Shown: positions 34,649-45,609, counted from the first letter of the stretch. The stretch is DNA of 64,000 nucleotides from Prolixibacteraceae bacterium (GCA_025210775.1 JAOARB010000006.1:1-64000); one strand, 5' to 3'. The notes: generated by a model from the sequence alone, not told the origin. Made by a program: numbers and translations.

Positions 34649-35968
34649 TTACTTGGCTTCTTTCACAAAATCCATAAACCAATCTAATGTCTGTGAATTA
34701 GGTCGTTCAATGGACATTCCTAGGAAGCGATCCCAAATATTTTGGGTTCCTACTCCTAATGCACGACTTACACCAAACATTACTGTATAGAAAATGTAGT
34801 CTTTAATACCATAATGAAGCAATAAAGAACCTGAAATAGCATCCACATTTGGCCATGGATTCTTTGCCTTACCACGCTCTTGCAACACCTCCGGTACAAC
34901 CTGAAATAACATCTTTACAGTCTCAATCATTGAGTCATTATCAATATGCTTTTCTGCAAACTCTAATTGGGTAGTAAATCGTGGATCAGTTGCACGTAAT
35001 ACTGCATGACCATAACCAGGTATAACTTTACCTTCATCTAATGTCTGATTCACAAAAGAAGTAACTTCTTCAAGCGTAAGAGGATTATCAATGGTTTTGT
35101 TATAATGCTTATACATATCATTGATCCAACGTATCACCTCTTGGTTAGCATATCCATGTAAAGGTCCTGCCAATCCAATCATTCCTGCTGCATATGAATA
35201 GAAAGGATTGCTTAATGCTGAAGAAACTAAATGAGAAGTGTGGGCTGATACATTGCCTCCTTCATGATCGGCATGTATAAACATATACATACGGAATAAT
35301 CGATACATCTCTTCATCATTAAAACCCATCATATGGGCAAAATTGGCAGACCAGTCTAAATCTGGATCTAAGGCTATTGGATTACCATCACAAAATTCAG
35401 TACGATAAATATAAGACGCAATAACAGGCAATTGGGCCAACATATTCATTACATCCTCATAGGTTGAGTCCCAATAATCTTCTTTTCGTAAACCAGATCT
35501 ATGTTTCTTCTGAAATTGTGATTGTGTCGCTGCAGCTAATATACCTGTAGCAAAACGTGTCATAGGCTTAGATGTCGATGGTAATGCATCTATAGCCTTA
35601 AATACATGAGGGGGAACCTCAGAACGTTGAACCCAGTCTTGGCGTATGTATTCTACTTCTTCACTCGTAGGTATATCTCCTGTTAAAAGCAAATAAAAAA
35701 CACCTTCAGCTAGCGGTTCACTACCTCCCTTTTTCCTAGGTAAATGAGCATATAAATCTCTCAACTTATAGTCCCTGTAACGAATCCCCTCGTGTGGATC
35801 CAATTTAGAAGTTAATGTCAATAAGGAAGTAACACCTCGCATTCCTCCTAGAACATTACCTACAGTCACTTCATCGACGATTAAGTCCTTTGACTTTGAT
35901 AATAATTCCGCTATTTGAGCTCTTGCAACGGTGCCTTTCTCAAAAAAACGTTGTTTAATGTAGTCCAT
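34649..35968 (-). CDS. gltA: Citrate synthase, mitochondrial-like type
   Basis: 439 residues. Condenses oxaloacetate and acetyl-CoA. Catalytic residues: His in GPLHGYANQ, His in PGYGHAVLR and Asp in NVDAISG. The sequence HADHEGGNVSAHTSHLVSSA and the overall length follow eukaryotic mitochondrial enzymes rather than the E. coli hexameric or Bacillus types; no NADH-binding N-terminal domain. Monocistronic, in the gap between the symporter gene and the ribosomal cluster. Confidence 0.95.
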   Translation of the reverse strand: MDYIKQRFFEKGTVARAQIAELLSKSKDLIVDEVTVGNVLGGMRGVTSLLTLTSKLDPHEGIRYRDYKLRDLYAHLPRKKGGSEPLAEGVFYLLLTGDIPTSEEVEYIRQDWVQRSEVPPHVFKAIDALPSTSKPMTRFATGILAAATQSQFQKKHRSGLRKEDYWDSTYEDVMNMLAQLPVIASYIYRTEFCDGNPIALDPDLDWSANFAHMMGFNDEEMYRLFRMYMFIHADHEGGNVSAHTSHLVSSALSNPFYSYAAGMIGLAGPLHGYANQEVIRWINDMYKHYNKTIDNPLTLEEVTSFVNQTLDEGKVIPGYGHAVLRATDPRFTTQLEFAEKHIDNDSMIETVKMLFQVVPEVLQERGKAKNPWPNVDAISGSLLLHYGIKDYIFYTVMFGVSRALGVGTQNIWDRFLGMSIERPNSQTLDWFMDFVKEAK

Positions 35969-36016
35969 ATATATTTAGGGTTAATGAAATTCACAATATA
36001 TGTTCTACTTAACAAC

Positions 36017-36048
36017 AAAAAAGGGAAACAAATGTTTCCCTTTTTTTT
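36017..36048 (-). terminator. Terminator of the ribosomal-protein cluster
   Basis: 14-bp stem (36017-36030 with 36033-36046), two-base loop; T-runs on both strands so it could act in both directions. It lies 21 bases after the rplQ stop. Confidence 0.9.
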
Positions 36049-36068
36049 CTCTTTGAGTATCTTAAATG

Positions 36069-36539
36069 TTACTCTGCTGACTCATCAGTCTTTGGTGCTT
36101 CAACAGCAGCATCTGTAGATTTCTTACGACGTCTACGAGATTTAGCAGCTGGCTTAGCATCTTTAGCAGCTAACATAGCTTCATTGTAATCAACAAGCTC
36201 GATAATACACATCTCAGCGTTGTCACCAAGACGGTTACCTGTTTTCAAAATACGTGTATATCCACCTGGACGATCAGCTACTTTTACAGAAACCTCACGG
36301 AACAATTCTGTAACAGCAGTCTTACTTTTCAGGTAACTGAATACCGTACGACGGTTGTGTGTAGAGTCCTCTTTTGACTTTGTAATCAATGGCTCGACAT
36401 ACATACGTAAAGCTTTCGCTTTAGCAACAGTAGTAGTAATTCGCTTGTGTAGGAGTAAAGAGCAAGCCATGTTTGCTAACATCGCTTTTCTGTGAGAGCT
36501 CTTTCTACCCAAGTGGTTAAACTTCTTATTATGTCTCAT
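36069..36539 (-). CDS. rplQ: 50S ribosomal protein L17
   Basis: 156 residues: the conserved L17 core (~1-115, starting [19 protein letters not shown]) near the peptide exit tunnel, plus a ~40-residue Ala/Lys-rich, then acidic tail usual in Bacteroidota. Last gene of the cluster, 6 bases after rpoA. Confidence 0.97.
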   Translation of the reverse strand: MRHNKKFNHLGRKSSHRKAMLANMACSLLLHKRITTTVAKAKALRMYVEPLITKSKEDSTHNRRTVFSYLKSKTAVTELFREVSVKVADRPGGYTRILKTGNRLGDNAEMCIIELVDYNEAMLAAKDAKPAAKSRRRRKKSTDAAVEAPKTDESAE

Positions 36540-36545
36540 TTTTTA

Positions 36546-37538
36546 TTATTCCTTGTCTAATTTATACTTACTTATATCCATCCCGAAATTGAGAGTCATG
36601 CTGTCCAATAGCTCATCTAGCTCAGTAAGTGACTTCTTACCGAAGTTACGGAACTTAAGTAGATCATTTCTATTGTACTGAACAAGGTCACCTAAAGTAT
36701 CAACATCAGCTGCCTTCAGACAGTTCAAAGCACGAACTGAGAGATCCATATCAACTAAACGAGTCTTAAGCAATTGACGCATATGAAGAACTTCTTCATC
36801 AAACTCTTCGTTACCGAATTTCTCCTCATTATCTAATGTTATTTTCTCATCAGAGAATAACATAAAGTGATAGATTAGAATTTTGGCAGCTTCCTTAAGC
36901 GCATCTTTAGGATGAATAGATCCATCAGTAGTTATCTCTAACACCAATTTCTCATAATCAGTTTTTTGCTCAACACGGTAGTTTTCAACACCGTATTTTA
37001 CATTCTTGATCGGAGTATAGATAGAATCAATTGGAATAATACCAAAATCGTCTTCTACTGGTTTATTTTCAGTACTTGGGACATAACCACGACCTTTTTC
37101 GATAGTTAATTCCACTTGCAACTTAACATCAGGATTCATACGGCAGATCACAAGATCTGTGTTTAACACCTGGAAGTTTGAAGCAAACTTATTAATGTCG
37201 CCAGCAGTAAATTGCTCCTGACCGAATAGTGAGATAGAAACCTTTTCGCTGTCAAAATCTTCTACTTCTTGTTTGAATCGAACCTGTTTTAGATTCAAGA
37301 TGATTTCTGTAACATCTTCGATTACTCCCTCGATCGTAGAAAATTCATGCTCTACTCCTTCGATCTTAATTGTAGTGATAGCGTATCCTTCTAAAGATGA
37401 CAACAGAATTCTTCTTAGGGCATTACCAACAGTAATACCATAACCAGGCTCAAGAGGACGAAACTCAAATTTGCCATAGGTTTCCGAAGAATCCACCATT
37501 ATCACTTTGTCTGGCTTTTGGAAAGCTAATATTGCCAT
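36546..37538 (-). CDS. rpoA: RNA polymerase subunit alpha
   Basis: 330 residues. N-terminal dimerisation/assembly domain (~1-230, [18 protein letters not shown]) and C-terminal domain (~250-320) with the two HhH motifs ([32 protein letters not shown]) that contact UP elements and activators. Position between rpsD and rplQ is the standard alpha-operon order. Confidence 0.98.
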   Translation of the reverse strand: MAILAFQKPDKVIMVDSSETYGKFEFRPLEPGYGITVGNALRRILLSSLEGYAITTIKIEGVEHEFSTIEGVIEDVTEIILNLKQVRFKQEVEDFDSEKVSISLFGQEQFTAGDINKFASNFQVLNTDLVICRMNPDVKLQVELTIEKGRGYVPSTENKPVEDDFGIIPIDSIYTPIKNVKYGVENYRVEQKTDYEKLVLEITTDGSIHPKDALKEAAKILIYHFMLFSDEKITLDNEEKFGNEEFDEEVLHMRQLLKTRLVDMDLSVRALNCLKAADVDTLGDLVQYNRNDLLKFRNFGKKSLTELDELLDSMTLNFGMDISKYKLDKE

Positions 37539-37556
37539 AAATCTTAGATTATATCG

Positions 37557-38165
37557 TTATTTAGAGTACAACTCGACGATTAGTTGTTCCTTAATATTCT
37601 CAGGAATCTCCGTTCTTTCAGGACGATTCAAGAATTTTCCAGATAAAGCAGCAGAATCCCATTCTAACCAAGAATACTGACCACCACGGTGAGACGCAAG
37701 AGAGTTAGTAACCACTTCTAGTGATTTAGACTTCTCACGAACTCCAATAATATCGCCAGGACGTACACTATACGAGGCAATATTTACAACATTTCCATTT
37801 ACTGTAATATGCTTGTGCGAAACTAGCTGACGTGCTGCAGAACGTGTAGGAGCAATACCTAAACGATAAACAACGTTATCTAAACGACACTCCAACAATT
37901 GCAACAACACCTCACCTGTTACACCCTTAGATGCATTTGCTTTCTTGAACAAAGTACGGAACTGACGCTCAAGAATGCCATAAGTATATTTTGCTTTTTG
38001 CTTCTCCTTCAACTGAAGACCATATTCAGAAGTCTTATTTCTTCTTTGGTTTGGTCCGTGTTGTCCAGGAGGATATGCTTTATTCTCTAGTACCTTATCA
38101 GGTCCAAAAATTGATTCACCAAATCTACGTGCGATCTTCGACTTTGGTCCAATATATCTAGCCAT
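37557..38165 (-). CDS. rpsD: 30S ribosomal protein S4
   Basis: 202 residues. Primary 16S rRNA binder, with the S4 domain at ~95-155 ([28 protein letters not shown]). N-terminus lacks the four-Cys zinc knuckle, so it is the zinc-free form. In many bacteria S4 autoregulates the alpha operon; no leader structure was recognised here. Confidence 0.98.
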   Translation of the reverse strand: MARYIGPKSKIARRFGESIFGPDKVLENKAYPPGQHGPNQRRNKTSEYGLQLKEKQKAKYTYGILERQFRTLFKKANASKGVTGEVLLQLLECRLDNVVYRLGIAPTRSAARQLVSHKHITVNGNVVNIASYSVRPGDIIGVREKSKSLEVVTNSLASHRGGQYSWLEWDSAALSGKFLNRPERTEIPENIKEQLIVELYSK

Positions 38166-38194
38166 TTAATCTTACTTTTATAGTCCTATATAAA

Positions 38195-38584
38195 TTATAC
38201 TCTACGACGCTTAGGAGGACGACATCCATTATGTGGTAATGGAGTTACATCAACAATCTCTGCTACAGAAATACCTGTATTATTGATTGCACGGATAGCA
38301 GACTCACGTCCATTTCCTGGTCCTTTAACGTATACTTTTACTTTACGTAGTCCTAGATCAAATGCTGTTTTAGCACACTCTTCAGCTGCAACCTGAGCTG
38401 CATAAGGAGTATTTTTCTTTGATCCACGGAAACCTTTTTTACCTGCTGATGACCATGAAATAACCTCTCCGTTATTGTTCGTCAAACAGATGATGATGTT
38501 ATTAAAAGACGAGTGAATATGAGCTTCACCAATCGCCTCTACTTTAACAACTCTTTTTTTAGTATTACTTGACTTCTTTGCCAT
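38195..38584 (-). CDS. rpsK: 30S ribosomal protein S11
   Basis: 129 residues, full length. Platform protein next to the Shine-Dalgarno cleft. Typical [17 protein letters not shown] and the C-terminal [11 protein letters not shown]. Lies between rpsM and rpsD. Confidence 0.98.
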   Translation of the reverse strand: MAKKSSNTKKRVVKVEAIGEAHIHSSFNNIIICLTNNNGEVISWSSAGKKGFRGSKKNTPYAAQVAAEECAKTAFDLGLRKVKVYVKGPGNGRESAIRAINNTGISVAEIVDVTPLPHNGCRPPKRRRV

Positions 38585-38596
38585 AATCAGTTAACC

Positions 38597-38974
38597 TTAT
38601 TTAGTTGCTTTCTTCTTATTTGCAACAGTTTTTTTCTTACCCTTACGAGTACGTGCGTTGTTTTTAGTCTTCTGTCCACGTAATGGTAATCCAATACGAT
38701 GACGAATTCCACGGTAACATCCAATATCCATCAATCGTTTGATGTTCAACTGGATCTCAGAACGTAATTCTCCCTCTACTGTATAATCAGCATTAATCGA
38801 ACCACGAATTGCTTGGAATTGTTCATCTGTCCAATCCTTAACTTTGATGTCCTTATCTACGCCAGCTTTTTCAAGAATCTCAACAGACAAGCTGCGACCG
38901 ATACCGTAGATATAGGTCAATGCGATTTCTCCACGTTTATTAACTGGGATATCTACACCAACAATACGAGCCAT
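38597..38974 (-). CDS. rpsM: 30S ribosomal protein S13
   Basis: 125 residues. Head protein contacting the P-site tRNA and L5. [20 protein letters not shown] at the start and [20 protein letters not shown] near the end are typical; Lys-rich tail. Confidence 0.98.
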   Translation of the reverse strand: MARIVGVDIPVNKRGEIALTYIYGIGRSLSVEILEKAGVDKDIKVKDWTDEQFQAIRGSINADYTVEGELRSEIQLNIKRLMDIGCYRGIRHRIGLPLRGQKTKNNARTRKGKKKTVANKKKATK

Positions 38975-39005
38975 AAAATTTGTTTTTAAACTTTAATTAA
39001 AAGAA

Positions 39006-39122
39006 TTATCCTTGACGTTGCTTAAACTTAGGATTTTTCTTATTGATTACATACAAACGTCCCTTACGACGCACAATCTTGCAGTCACTACTGCGCTTTT
39101 TAATCGATACTCTAGTTTTCAT
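39006..39122 (-). CDS. rpmJ: 50S ribosomal protein L36
   Basis: 38 residues: [20 protein letters not shown] then [18 protein letters not shown]. The usual L36 zinc ligands are reduced: one Cys (Cys14) is present and the others are replaced, so this is the zinc-independent form. Sits between infA (14 bases upstream) and rpsM in the standard order. Found by translating the gap. Confidence 0.95.
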   Translation of the reverse strand: MKTRVSIKKRSSDCKIVRRKGRLYVINKKNPKFKQRQG

Positions 39123-39136
39123 TATAACTTTAACGA

Positions 39137-39358
39137 TTAGTTTTTATATCGAAATGTGATACGCCCCTTAGTCAAATCGTAAGGAGACATCTCTACTTTC
39201 ACTTTATCACCAGGTAAGATTTTGATATAATGCATACGCATCTTACCAGAAATATGTGCTGTTATTACGTGACCATTATGTAATTCTACACGAAACATTG
39301 CGTTAGACAATGCTTCAATAATAGTCCCATCCTGTTCTATAGAAGGCTGCTTCGCCAT
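39137..39358 (-). CDS. infA: Translation initiation factor IF-1
   Basis: 73 residues, an S1-like OB fold: [61 protein letters not shown]. Binds the 30S A site during initiation. Its start codon lies inside the 3' end of map; the genes overlap by 22 bases. Confidence 0.98.
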   Translation of the reverse strand: MAKQPSIEQDGTIIEALSNAMFRVELHNGHVITAHISGKMRMHYIKILPGDKVKVEMSPYDLTKGRITFRYKN

Positions 39359-40149
39359 AAGAATTTATTTTTTTTCAGTTGATTCTCAACAAAACAAAAA
39401 TCAGTCAAGATCTCAGCACCATACGGTCTCACCACCACAGTTTGCTCATAATGAGCGGCGATTCCACCATCTTTGGTTAACACACTCCATCCATCCTCAG
39501 ACAGAAACGTCTCCGAAGAATACTCTGTCATCATAGGTTCGATTGCAAGCGTCAAACCCCTCAAAAGTTTCATTCCTCTTCTTGACCTGCCAAAATTACG
39601 CACAATAGGTGACTCATGCAAATTTTTTCCAATTCCATGACCACCATATTGTTTCACTACACCAAAACCGTGATTTTTCCCCACATTTTGGATTTCGAAA
39701 CCAATATCACCGAGGCGATTTCCCTCATGTGCAATTTTGATGGCGCAAGATAAGCTTTCATACGCTGATTTACAAAGATTATAGTGATTTTCCGCTACAT
39801 TTCCAACTAAAAAAGTAAAACATGCATCTCCATGGTATCCATTTAGATTCGCTCCGCAATCTACAGAAACGACATCGCCATCTTGAATAATATATTCAGA
39901 TGGCAACCCATGTAAAACGCAATCATTTACCGATACGCAGATAGTATTTGGAAATCCGTTATAATCTAAGAAACTAGGAACTCCACCTTCTTTGCGAATA
40001 TAACATTCAGCAACGGCATCCAACTCTAGAGTTGAGATGCCGGGTTGAATAAGTTTAGTTATTTCAGCTAAGGTTTTACTTACAAGTAGCGAACTTTTTC
40101 GAATGAATGAGATTTCTTGCTCAGTCTTAAAGTAGATGGACCCATCCAT
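39337..40149 (-). CDS. map: Methionine aminopeptidase, type I
   Basis: 270 residues. Removes the N-terminal Met. Metal ligands and catalytic His are in place: [27 protein letters not shown] (two Asp), [21 protein letters not shown] and HYEQTVVV. The C-terminus is ~12-15 residues longer than typical ([14 protein letters not shown]), and that tail overlaps infA by 22 bases. Lies between secY and infA as in many bacteria. Confidence 0.96.
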   Translation of the reverse strand: MDGSIYFKTEQEISFIRKSSLLVSKTLAEITKLIQPGISTLELDAVAECYIRKEGGVPSFLDYNGFPNTICVSVNDCVLHGLPSEYIIQDGDVVSVDCGANLNGYHGDACFTFLVGNVAENHYNLCKSAYESLSCAIKIAHEGNRLGDIGFEIQNVGKNHGFGVVKQYGGHGIGKNLHESPIVRNFGRSRRGMKLLRGLTLAIEPMMTEYSSETFLSEDGWSVLTKDGGIAAHYEQTVVVRPYGAEILTDFCFVENQLKKNKFLWRSSLL

Positions 40150-40161
40150 TATGAAAAAGTT

Positions 40162-41502
40162 TTAAATTGCTGCTGCACCTCCAACACGTCCTTTAATACG
40201 ACCATCTTTCATAAGACCATCATAGCGACGCATTAACAAGTGTGATTCGATCTGCTGAAGAGTATCTAGTACTACTCCCACTAAAATAAGAAGAGATGTT
40301 CCACCAAAGAAATTAGCGAACTGTCCGTTAATACCTAATTGCATAGCGAACGCTGGGAGAATAGTCACAATTGCAAGGAAAATAGATCCAGGCAAAGTGA
40401 TACGTGACATGATAGTATCTAAGAATTCAACTGTTTTCTTACCTGGCTTCACACCTGGAATAAAACCGCCATTCTTTTTCATATCTTCTGCCATCTGCAC
40501 AGGATTAACAGTAATCGCTGTATAGAAATAAGTGAAGATAATTACCAACAATGCCATAGTGAAATTATACCAGAAACCAGTAAAATCACTAAAAGCAGAT
40601 ACTACACTACTTACGCCGTCTGATCCAGAGAAACCAGCGAAACTAATAGGAATCATCACAATTGCTTGTGCAAAGATGATAGGCATAACTCCAGCAGCAT
40701 TCACTTTCAAAGGAATATACTGACGTACACCACCATATTGTTTGTTTCCCACAATACGTTTTGCATACTGTACAGGAATCTTACGAGTTCCTTGTACAAG
40801 AAGGATAGACAACATAAATACAACAAAAAGGAGAATAAGCTCTACCAAAAACATCAACATACCTGCACCTTGCTCAGTCCAGCGAGAAGCCATTTCAGCG
40901 AAGAATGCAAAAGGTAGACGTGATATAATACCGATCATAATGATCAAAGAGATACCATTACCGATTCCTTTATCAGTGATACGCTCTCCTAGCCACATTA
41001 CAAACATAGAACCTGCACACATAATAACGATAGCAGGAATAGTAAAGAAGGCGCCTCCTACTGCGAAGGCGCTTTCTGGTAATTGATAATGCAAATTCGT
41101 TAGATAGCCTGATCCTTGTAACATCAAAATACCTACAGTTAAGTAGCGAGTAATTTGATTAATTTTGTTACGGCCAGACTCTCCATCTCTTTGTAGACGT
41201 TGAAAGTATGGAACAGCGATACCCAAAAGCTGAATAACAATCGAAGCGGTAATATATGGCATGATTCCTAAGGCAAAGATAGATGCATTAGAAAAGGCGC
41301 CTCCAGAAAAAGTATTCAGCAGACCTAAAAGGCCATCGGCTGTTTGCTTTTTCAATTCACCTAGTTGCATAGGATCAATACCTGGTAAGGCAATAAAGGA
41401 TCCTAAACGATATATCAACAACAACACTAATGTTGTATTGATACGTGATCGCAACTCTTCGATCTTATAAATGTTCTTCAGGGTGTCGATTAACTTTCTC
41501 AT
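40162..41502 (-). CDS. secY: Preprotein translocase subunit SecY
   Basis: 446 residues with ten transmembrane helices; core channel of the Sec translocon. Starts MRKLIDTLKNIYKIEELRSR; plug region GGAFSNASIFALGIMPYITA; cytoplasmic loop NGGFIPGVKPGKKT; C-terminal RYDGLMKDGRIKGR. In the usual place after rplO. Confidence 0.98.
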   Translation of the reverse strand: MRKLIDTLKNIYKIEELRSRINTTLVLLLIYRLGSFIALPGIDPMQLGELKKQTADGLLGLLNTFSGGAFSNASIFALGIMPYITASIVIQLLGIAVPYFQRLQRDGESGRNKINQITRYLTVGILMLQGSGYLTNLHYQLPESAFAVGGAFFTIPAIVIMCAGSMFVMWLGERITDKGIGNGISLIIMIGIISRLPFAFFAEMASRWTEQGAGMLMFLVELILLFVVFMLSILLVQGTRKIPVQYAKRIVGNKQYGGVRQYIPLKVNAAGVMPIIFAQAIVMIPISFAGFSGSDGVSSVVSAFSDFTGFWYNFTMALLVIIFTYFYTAITVNPVQMAEDMKKNGGFIPGVKPGKKTVEFLDTIMSRITLPGSIFLAIVTILPAFAMQLGINGQFANFFGGTSLLILVGVVLDTLQQIESHLLMRRYDGLMKDGRIKGRVGGAAAI

Positions 41503-41508
41503 ATTGGT

Positions 41509-41955
41509 TTAGAGTATTTCTGTTGTTCCAGATAACTTTTCAATAGCTTCTTTTGCGCTTTTTGAAAAAGCATTTGCTTTCACCTCTAATTTAGAAGTAA
41601 TTTCGCCATTTCCCAAGATTTTTACCAAATCATTTTTAGAAACTAGCCCAGCTTTAACCAATAACGCTTTATCTATTGTTGTTGTGTCATATTTATCAGC
41701 AACAGCTTGAAGTGATCCCAAGTTTACACCTTTATACTCTACACGGTTGATATTTTTGAACCCGTATTTAGGAACCAAACGTTGTAGAGGCATTTGTCCT
41801 CCTTGGAAACCAACTTTGCGGCTATATCCTGATCTAGACTTAGCACCTTTGTGCCCACGTGTCGAGGTACCACCAAAACCAGATCCTTGACCACGGCCAA
41901 TTCGCTTATCAGAATGAGTGGAACCTTTCGCAGGTTGTAGATTGTGCAACTCCAT
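41509..41955 (-). CDS. rplO: 50S ribosomal protein L15
   Basis: 148 residues. Gly/Arg-rich N-terminus (RGQGSGFGGTSTRGHKGAK) threads through 23S rRNA; C-terminal globular part. Six bases before secY. Confidence 0.98.
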   Translation of the reverse strand: MELHNLQPAKGSTHSDKRIGRGQGSGFGGTSTRGHKGAKSRSGYSRKVGFQGGQMPLQRLVPKYGFKNINRVEYKGVNLGSLQAVADKYDTTTIDKALLVKAGLVSKNDLVKILGNGEITSKLEVKANAFSKSAKEAIEKLSGTTEIL

Positions 41956-41981
41956 ATCTAGTTATTTTTTAATATTTAAAA

Positions 41982-42161
41982 TTATAATTCAACAACCTTA
42001 ACAAGGTGCTTAACTACATTTACCATTCCTAGAATTACTGGAGTCGCATCATGCTCAACACTACCATTAAGTTTACGCAAACCAAGCGCTTCTAGGTTAC
42101 GCTTTTGAGTCTTTGTAGCCCCAATTGCGCTTTTTACTTGTGTTACTTTTATTTTTGCCAT
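41982..42161 (-). CDS. rpmD: 50S ribosomal protein L30
   Basis: 59 residues, starting MAKIKVTQVKSAIGATKTQK and containing the family motif LEALGLRKLN and VVKHLVKVVEL. Between rpsE (11 bases upstream) and rplO. Found by translating the gap. Confidence 0.96.
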   Translation of the reverse strand: MAKIKVTQVKSAIGATKTQKRNLEALGLRKLNGSVEHDATPVILGMVNVVKHLVKVVEL

Positions 42162-42172
42162 TGTGTTTCTAA

Positions 42173-42688
42173 TTAACCATTAAACACTTTATCAAGAGAA
42201 ACTCCACGGTGTGCTGCAATAGTATGAGCATCGCGTAGTTCTGCAAGAGCATTAAAAGTAGCCTTTACCAAGTTGTGTGGGTTCGAAGAACCTTTCGACT
42301 TAGCTAGGATATCGTGAACTCCAGCACTCTCTAGTACTGCACGCATCGCACCACCCGCTTTAACTCCGGTACCCGAAGAAGCTGGTTTCATGAATACACG
42401 TGCTCCACCAAATTTAGCATATTGCTCGTGAGGAATCGTTCCTTTAAGAACAGGTACAGTAATCAAATTCTTTTTCGCTGCTTCTACCCCTTTAGAGATA
42501 GCAGTAGTTACTTCGTTTGCTTTACCAAGTCCCCATCCTACGATACCGTTCTCGTTACCTACTACTACAATAGCAGAGAAACTAAAGGTACGACCACCTT
42601 TTGTCACTTTAGTAACACGGTTAATAGCAACCAATCGATCTTTCAATTCGATGTCGCTTGTTTTTACGTTACGAATATTTTGTGCCAT
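42173..42688 (-). CDS. rpsE: 30S ribosomal protein S5
   Basis: 171 residues. Double-stranded RNA-binding N-terminal domain ([20 protein letters not shown]) and C-terminal S5 fold; acts in decoding accuracy. Order rplR-rpsE-rpmD is standard. Confidence 0.98.
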   Translation of the reverse strand: MAQNIRNVKTSDIELKDRLVAINRVTKVTKGGRTFSFSAIVVVGNENGIVGWGLGKANEVTTAISKGVEAAKKNLITVPVLKGTIPHEQYAKFGGARVFMKPASSGTGVKAGGAMRAVLESAGVHDILAKSKGSSNPHNLVKATFNALAELRDAHTIAAHRGVSLDKVFNG

Positions 42689-42696
42689 TGTAATAA

Positions 42697-43053
42697 TTAG
42701 AATTTAAGACCATTTTCACGAGCAGCATCAGCTACTGCTTTCACACGTCCGTGATACAAATATCCATTTCTATCGAACACCACTTGGGTAATACCAGCTG
42801 CCAAAGCTGCTTCAGCGGCTTTCTTACCAACTGCTGCTGCGATTTCAGACTTTGAACCCTCAAGGCTTGCGATCTCTTTACATAGTGACGACACAGATAA
42901 CACTGTTTTACCCGCATTATCGTCAATAAACTGAACAGAAACCTGCTTGTTACTGCGATATACATTCATGCGAGGAGCAGCTGCAGAACCAGAAACAATT
43001 TTTCTGATTCTTTTTTTGATCCTGGCGCGTCTTTCTAGTTTTGTTAAAGACAT
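42697..43053 (-). CDS. rplR: 50S ribosomal protein L18
   Basis: 118 residues. 5S rRNA binder: basic N-terminus ([18 protein letters not shown]), [18 protein letters not shown], and the end [20 protein letters not shown]. Confidence 0.98.
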   Translation of the reverse strand: MSLTKLERRARIKKRIRKIVSGSAAAPRMNVYRSNKQVSVQFIDDNAGKTVLSVSSLCKEIASLEGSKSEIAAAVGKKAAEAALAAGITQVVFDRNGYLYHGRVKAVADAARENGLKF

Positions 43054-43072
43054 GATTTTTTAATTCTTAAAA

Positions 43073-43627
43073 TTAAACTTTAGCAGATTTACCTGCTTTA
43101 CGACGTAGTTGCTCACCATCAAACTTAACACCTTTTCCTTTATATGGCTCAGGCTTACGGAATGAACGGATTTTTGCAGCAACTTGTCCGATTAATTGTT
43201 TGTCACAACTTTTCAAAGTAATATGTGGATTACTTCTCTTATCTGTAACAGCTTCAACTTTAACCTCGTTTGGAAGTTGCAAGTAGATGTGGTGTGAGTA
43301 TCCAAGAACAAGGTCTAATAATTGACCTTGATTCTCAGCACGATAACCTACACCTACTAACTCTAATTTGATTTCGTATCCCTTCGAAACACCAATCACC
43401 ATGTTGTTGATTAGTGAACGATACAAACCATGTAGTGAAGCGTGACGCTTCTGATCTGTTGGACGAGATAGTACAACTTGATTCTCCTCTACTGCAACAG
43501 TAATATCAGCATCTACTTTTTGAGACAACTCACCTAGTGCACCTTTAACAGTCACTACGTTATCATTAGATACTGAAACCGTAACTCCAGCAGGGATTTC
43601 AACAGGTAATTTACCGATCCTTGACAT
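43073..43627 (-). CDS. rplF: 50S ribosomal protein L6
   Basis: 184 residues, two repeated L6 domains; MSRIGKLPVEIPAGV start and the conserved RKPEPYKGKGVKF near the C-terminus. Confidence 0.98.
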   Translation of the reverse strand: MSRIGKLPVEIPAGVTVSVSNDNVVTVKGALGELSQKVDADITVAVEENQVVLSRPTDQKRHASLHGLYRSLINNMVIGVSKGYEIKLELVGVGYRAENQGQLLDLVLGYSHHIYLQLPNEVKVEAVTDKRSNPHITLKSCDKQLIGQVAAKIRSFRKPEPYKGKGVKFDGEQLRRKAGKSAKV

Positions 43628-43645
43628 TGAAATTTCTCCTCTTGA

Positions 43646-44044
43646 TTAATATACGTAACACAATACTTCTCCACCAACATTAAGCTCGCGAGCTTCTTTG
43701 TCAGTGATAACTCCCTTCGAAGTAGAAAGAATTGCTACTCCTAGCCCGTTTAGTACACGAGGCATAGTCTCTGTATTAGCGTATCTTCTCAAACCTGGTT
43801 TACTTATACGTTTCAAACCTTTGATCGCTGGTACACCAGACTCAGGATGATATTTCAATGCTATCTTAATACTTCCTTGATAGTTCTTTTCTTCGTCGAA
43901 CTTGTAACTTAGGATATAACCTTTATCTTTTAATATTTTGGTCATTTCCTTTTTGATCTTAGATGCTGGAATTTCCACAACGCGGTGCTTTGCTTTAACG
44001 GCATTCCTTAATCTAGTCAAAAAATCAGCTATAGGATCTGTCAT
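43646..44044 (-). CDS. rpsH: 30S ribosomal protein S8
   Basis: 132 residues from the ATG at 44044 ([20 protein letters not shown]), which matches S8 family starts. The frame is open 16 codons further upstream (to 44092), but those Lys/Phe-rich residues come from the overlap with rpsN and are not part of S8. S8 binds the central domain of 16S rRNA. Confidence 0.97.
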   Translation of the reverse strand: MTDPIADFLTRLRNAVKAKHRVVEIPASKIKKEMTKILKDKGYILSYKFDEEKNYQGSIKIALKYHPESGVPAIKGLKRISKPGLRRYANTETMPRVLNGLGVAILSTSKGVITDKEARELNVGGEVLCYVY

Positions 44045-44069
44045 TTTTTTAAACTTTTTTTTAAAGAGA

Positions 44070-44339
44070 TTACCAACTTGCTTTTTTAACACCTGGAATT
44101 AGACCAGCAGAAGCCATTTCTCTAAAACAAATCCTACTGATTCCAAACTGACGCATATATCCTTTAGGACGACCAGTTAATTTGCAACGATTGTGCATTC
44201 TCACTGGCGAAGCATTCTTAGGAAGCTTCTGTAGTCCTTCATAATCACCTTCAGCTTTAAGGCGATCACGCTTCTCAGCAAAACGAGCAGCTAATTTAGC
44301 ACGTTTTACTTCGCGGGCTTTCATTGATTCCTTAGCCAT
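44070..44339 (-). CDS. rpsN: 30S ribosomal protein S14 (zinc-free form)
   Basis: 89 residues, the long form lacking the four-Cys zinc site; ends with [24 protein letters not shown] as in other bacteria. Lies between rplE and rpsH. Confidence 0.98.
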   Translation of the reverse strand: MAKESMKAREVKRAKLAARFAEKRDRLKAEGDYEGLQKLPKNASPVRMHNRCKLTGRPKGYMRQFGISRICFREMASAGLIPGVKKASW

Positions 44340-44344
44340 ATCTC

Positions 44345-44905
44345 TTAATTCTTTTTAGCGTTTTTGAAAGGCATACCAAATTCACGCAACAATGCATAAC
44401 CTTCTTCATCAGTGTTAGCTGTTGTTACGAATGTAATATTCATACCAGAGATCTTATTGATCTTGTCCATTACGATTTCTGGGAAAATGATCTGCTCTGA
44501 AATACCTAGTGTATAGTTACCACGACCATCCAACTTAGCATGGATACCACGGAAGTCACGAATACGAGGTAGTGCTACAGAGATAAGGCGATCTAAGAAT
44601 TCGTACATACGATCTTTACGCAAAGTTACTCTCGCTCCAATAGGCATCTTCTTTCTCAACTTGAAGTTAGAGATATCCTTTTTAGAAACAGTAGCAACAG
44701 CTTTTTGACCTGCGATCATAGTCAACTCATTCACTGCAATGTCAATAAGTTTTTTATCACCAGTCGCTGCTCCGATACCTTGGTTGATAACAATCTTCTC
44801 AAGTTTTGGTGCCTGCATTACAGACTTATAACCAAACTCTTTCATCAAGGCAGGTAGAACCTGCTCTTGATATTTTACTTTATAAGTAGGCATAGTTGCG
44901 TTCAT
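44345..44905 (-). CDS. rplE: 50S ribosomal protein L5
   Basis: 186 residues. 5S rRNA binder contacting the P-site t[22 protein letters not shown] and [17 protein letters not shown] are family motifs. The ATG at 44905 overlaps the rplX stop by one base (TAATG), which supports this start over the ATG four codons later. Confidence 0.98.
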   Translation of the reverse strand: MNATMPTYKVKYQEQVLPALMKEFGYKSVMQAPKLEKIVINQGIGAATGDKKLIDIAVNELTMIAGQKAVATVSKKDISNFKLRKKMPIGARVTLRKDRMYEFLDRLISVALPRIRDFRGIHAKLDGRGNYTLGISEQIIFPEIVMDKINKISGMNITFVTTANTDEEGYALLREFGMPFKNAKKN

Positions 44906-45228
44906 TACTTAATCTCCTCTTTTGATTTTTTTGAATAACGAACCAATTTACCATCCTCATTAAGCCTGCGACCAACACGAGTAACCTCTTTTGTAGACGC
45001 ATCTACGATCATCAAGTTAGAAATATGAATTCCAGCTTCTTGCTTAATGATTCCACCTTGAGGATTTTCGGCATTAGGCTTAACATGCTTAGAAATAAGG
45101 TTTGCACCTTCAACGATAACACGGTCGGTTTTCCTGTTTACTTCAAGAACCTTACCGGTAGCGCCTTTTTCAGATCCAGCAATAACCTTAACGGTATCCC
45201 CTTTTTTTATTTTAAACTTTTTTTGCAT
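44905..45228 (-). CDS. rplX: 50S ribosomal protein L24
   Basis: 107 residues with the KOW motif near the N-terminus ([20 protein letters not shown]). Assembly initiator at the tunnel exit. One-base overlap with rplE. Confidence 0.98.
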   Translation of the reverse strand: MQKKFKIKKGDTVKVIAGSEKGATGKVLEVNRKTDRVIVEGANLISKHVKPNAENPQGGIIKQEAGIHISNLMIVDASTKEVTRVGRRLNEDGKLVRYSKKSKEEIK

Positions 45229-45241
45229 TATATTGTACGAT

Positions 45242-45607
45242 TTACAAAACTTCAGGTGCTAATGAAACAATCTTCATGAAGTTGTCACGCAACTCACGAG
45301 CTACTGGCCCAAAGATACGAGTTCCGCGCAATTCACCTGCAGCATTCAACAAAACAATTGCATTGTCATCAAAACGGATGTAAGATCCATCTGCACGACG
45401 AACCTCCTTCTTTGTACGTACCACAACTGCTTTAGAAACAGTACCTTTTTTGATGTTACCAGAAGGGATAGCACTCTTAACAGTAACCACAACTTGGTCA
45501 CCTACAGATGCATAACGTCTTTTAGTACCACCTAATACACGAATAACTAAAGCTTCTTTTGCACCACTGTTATCAGCAACAGCACATCTACTTTCTTGTT
45601 GTATCAT
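45242..45607 (-). CDS. rplN: 50S ribosomal protein L14
   Basis: 121 residues; [20 protein letters not shown] and the end [14 protein letters not shown] are typical. Contacts 16S rRNA helix 14 at an intersubunit bridge. Confidence 0.98.
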   Translation of the reverse strand: MIQQESRCAVADNSGAKEALVIRVLGGTKRRYASVGDQVVVTVKSAIPSGNIKKGTVSKAVVVRTKKEVRRADGSYIRFDDNAIVLLNAAGELRGTRIFGPVARELRDNFMKIVSLAPEVL

Positions 45608-45609
45608 GG

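Noticed and set aside
44045..44092. 16-codon N-terminal extension of rpsH
   Set aside because: Not part of S8; arises from reading the end of rpsN in another frame.
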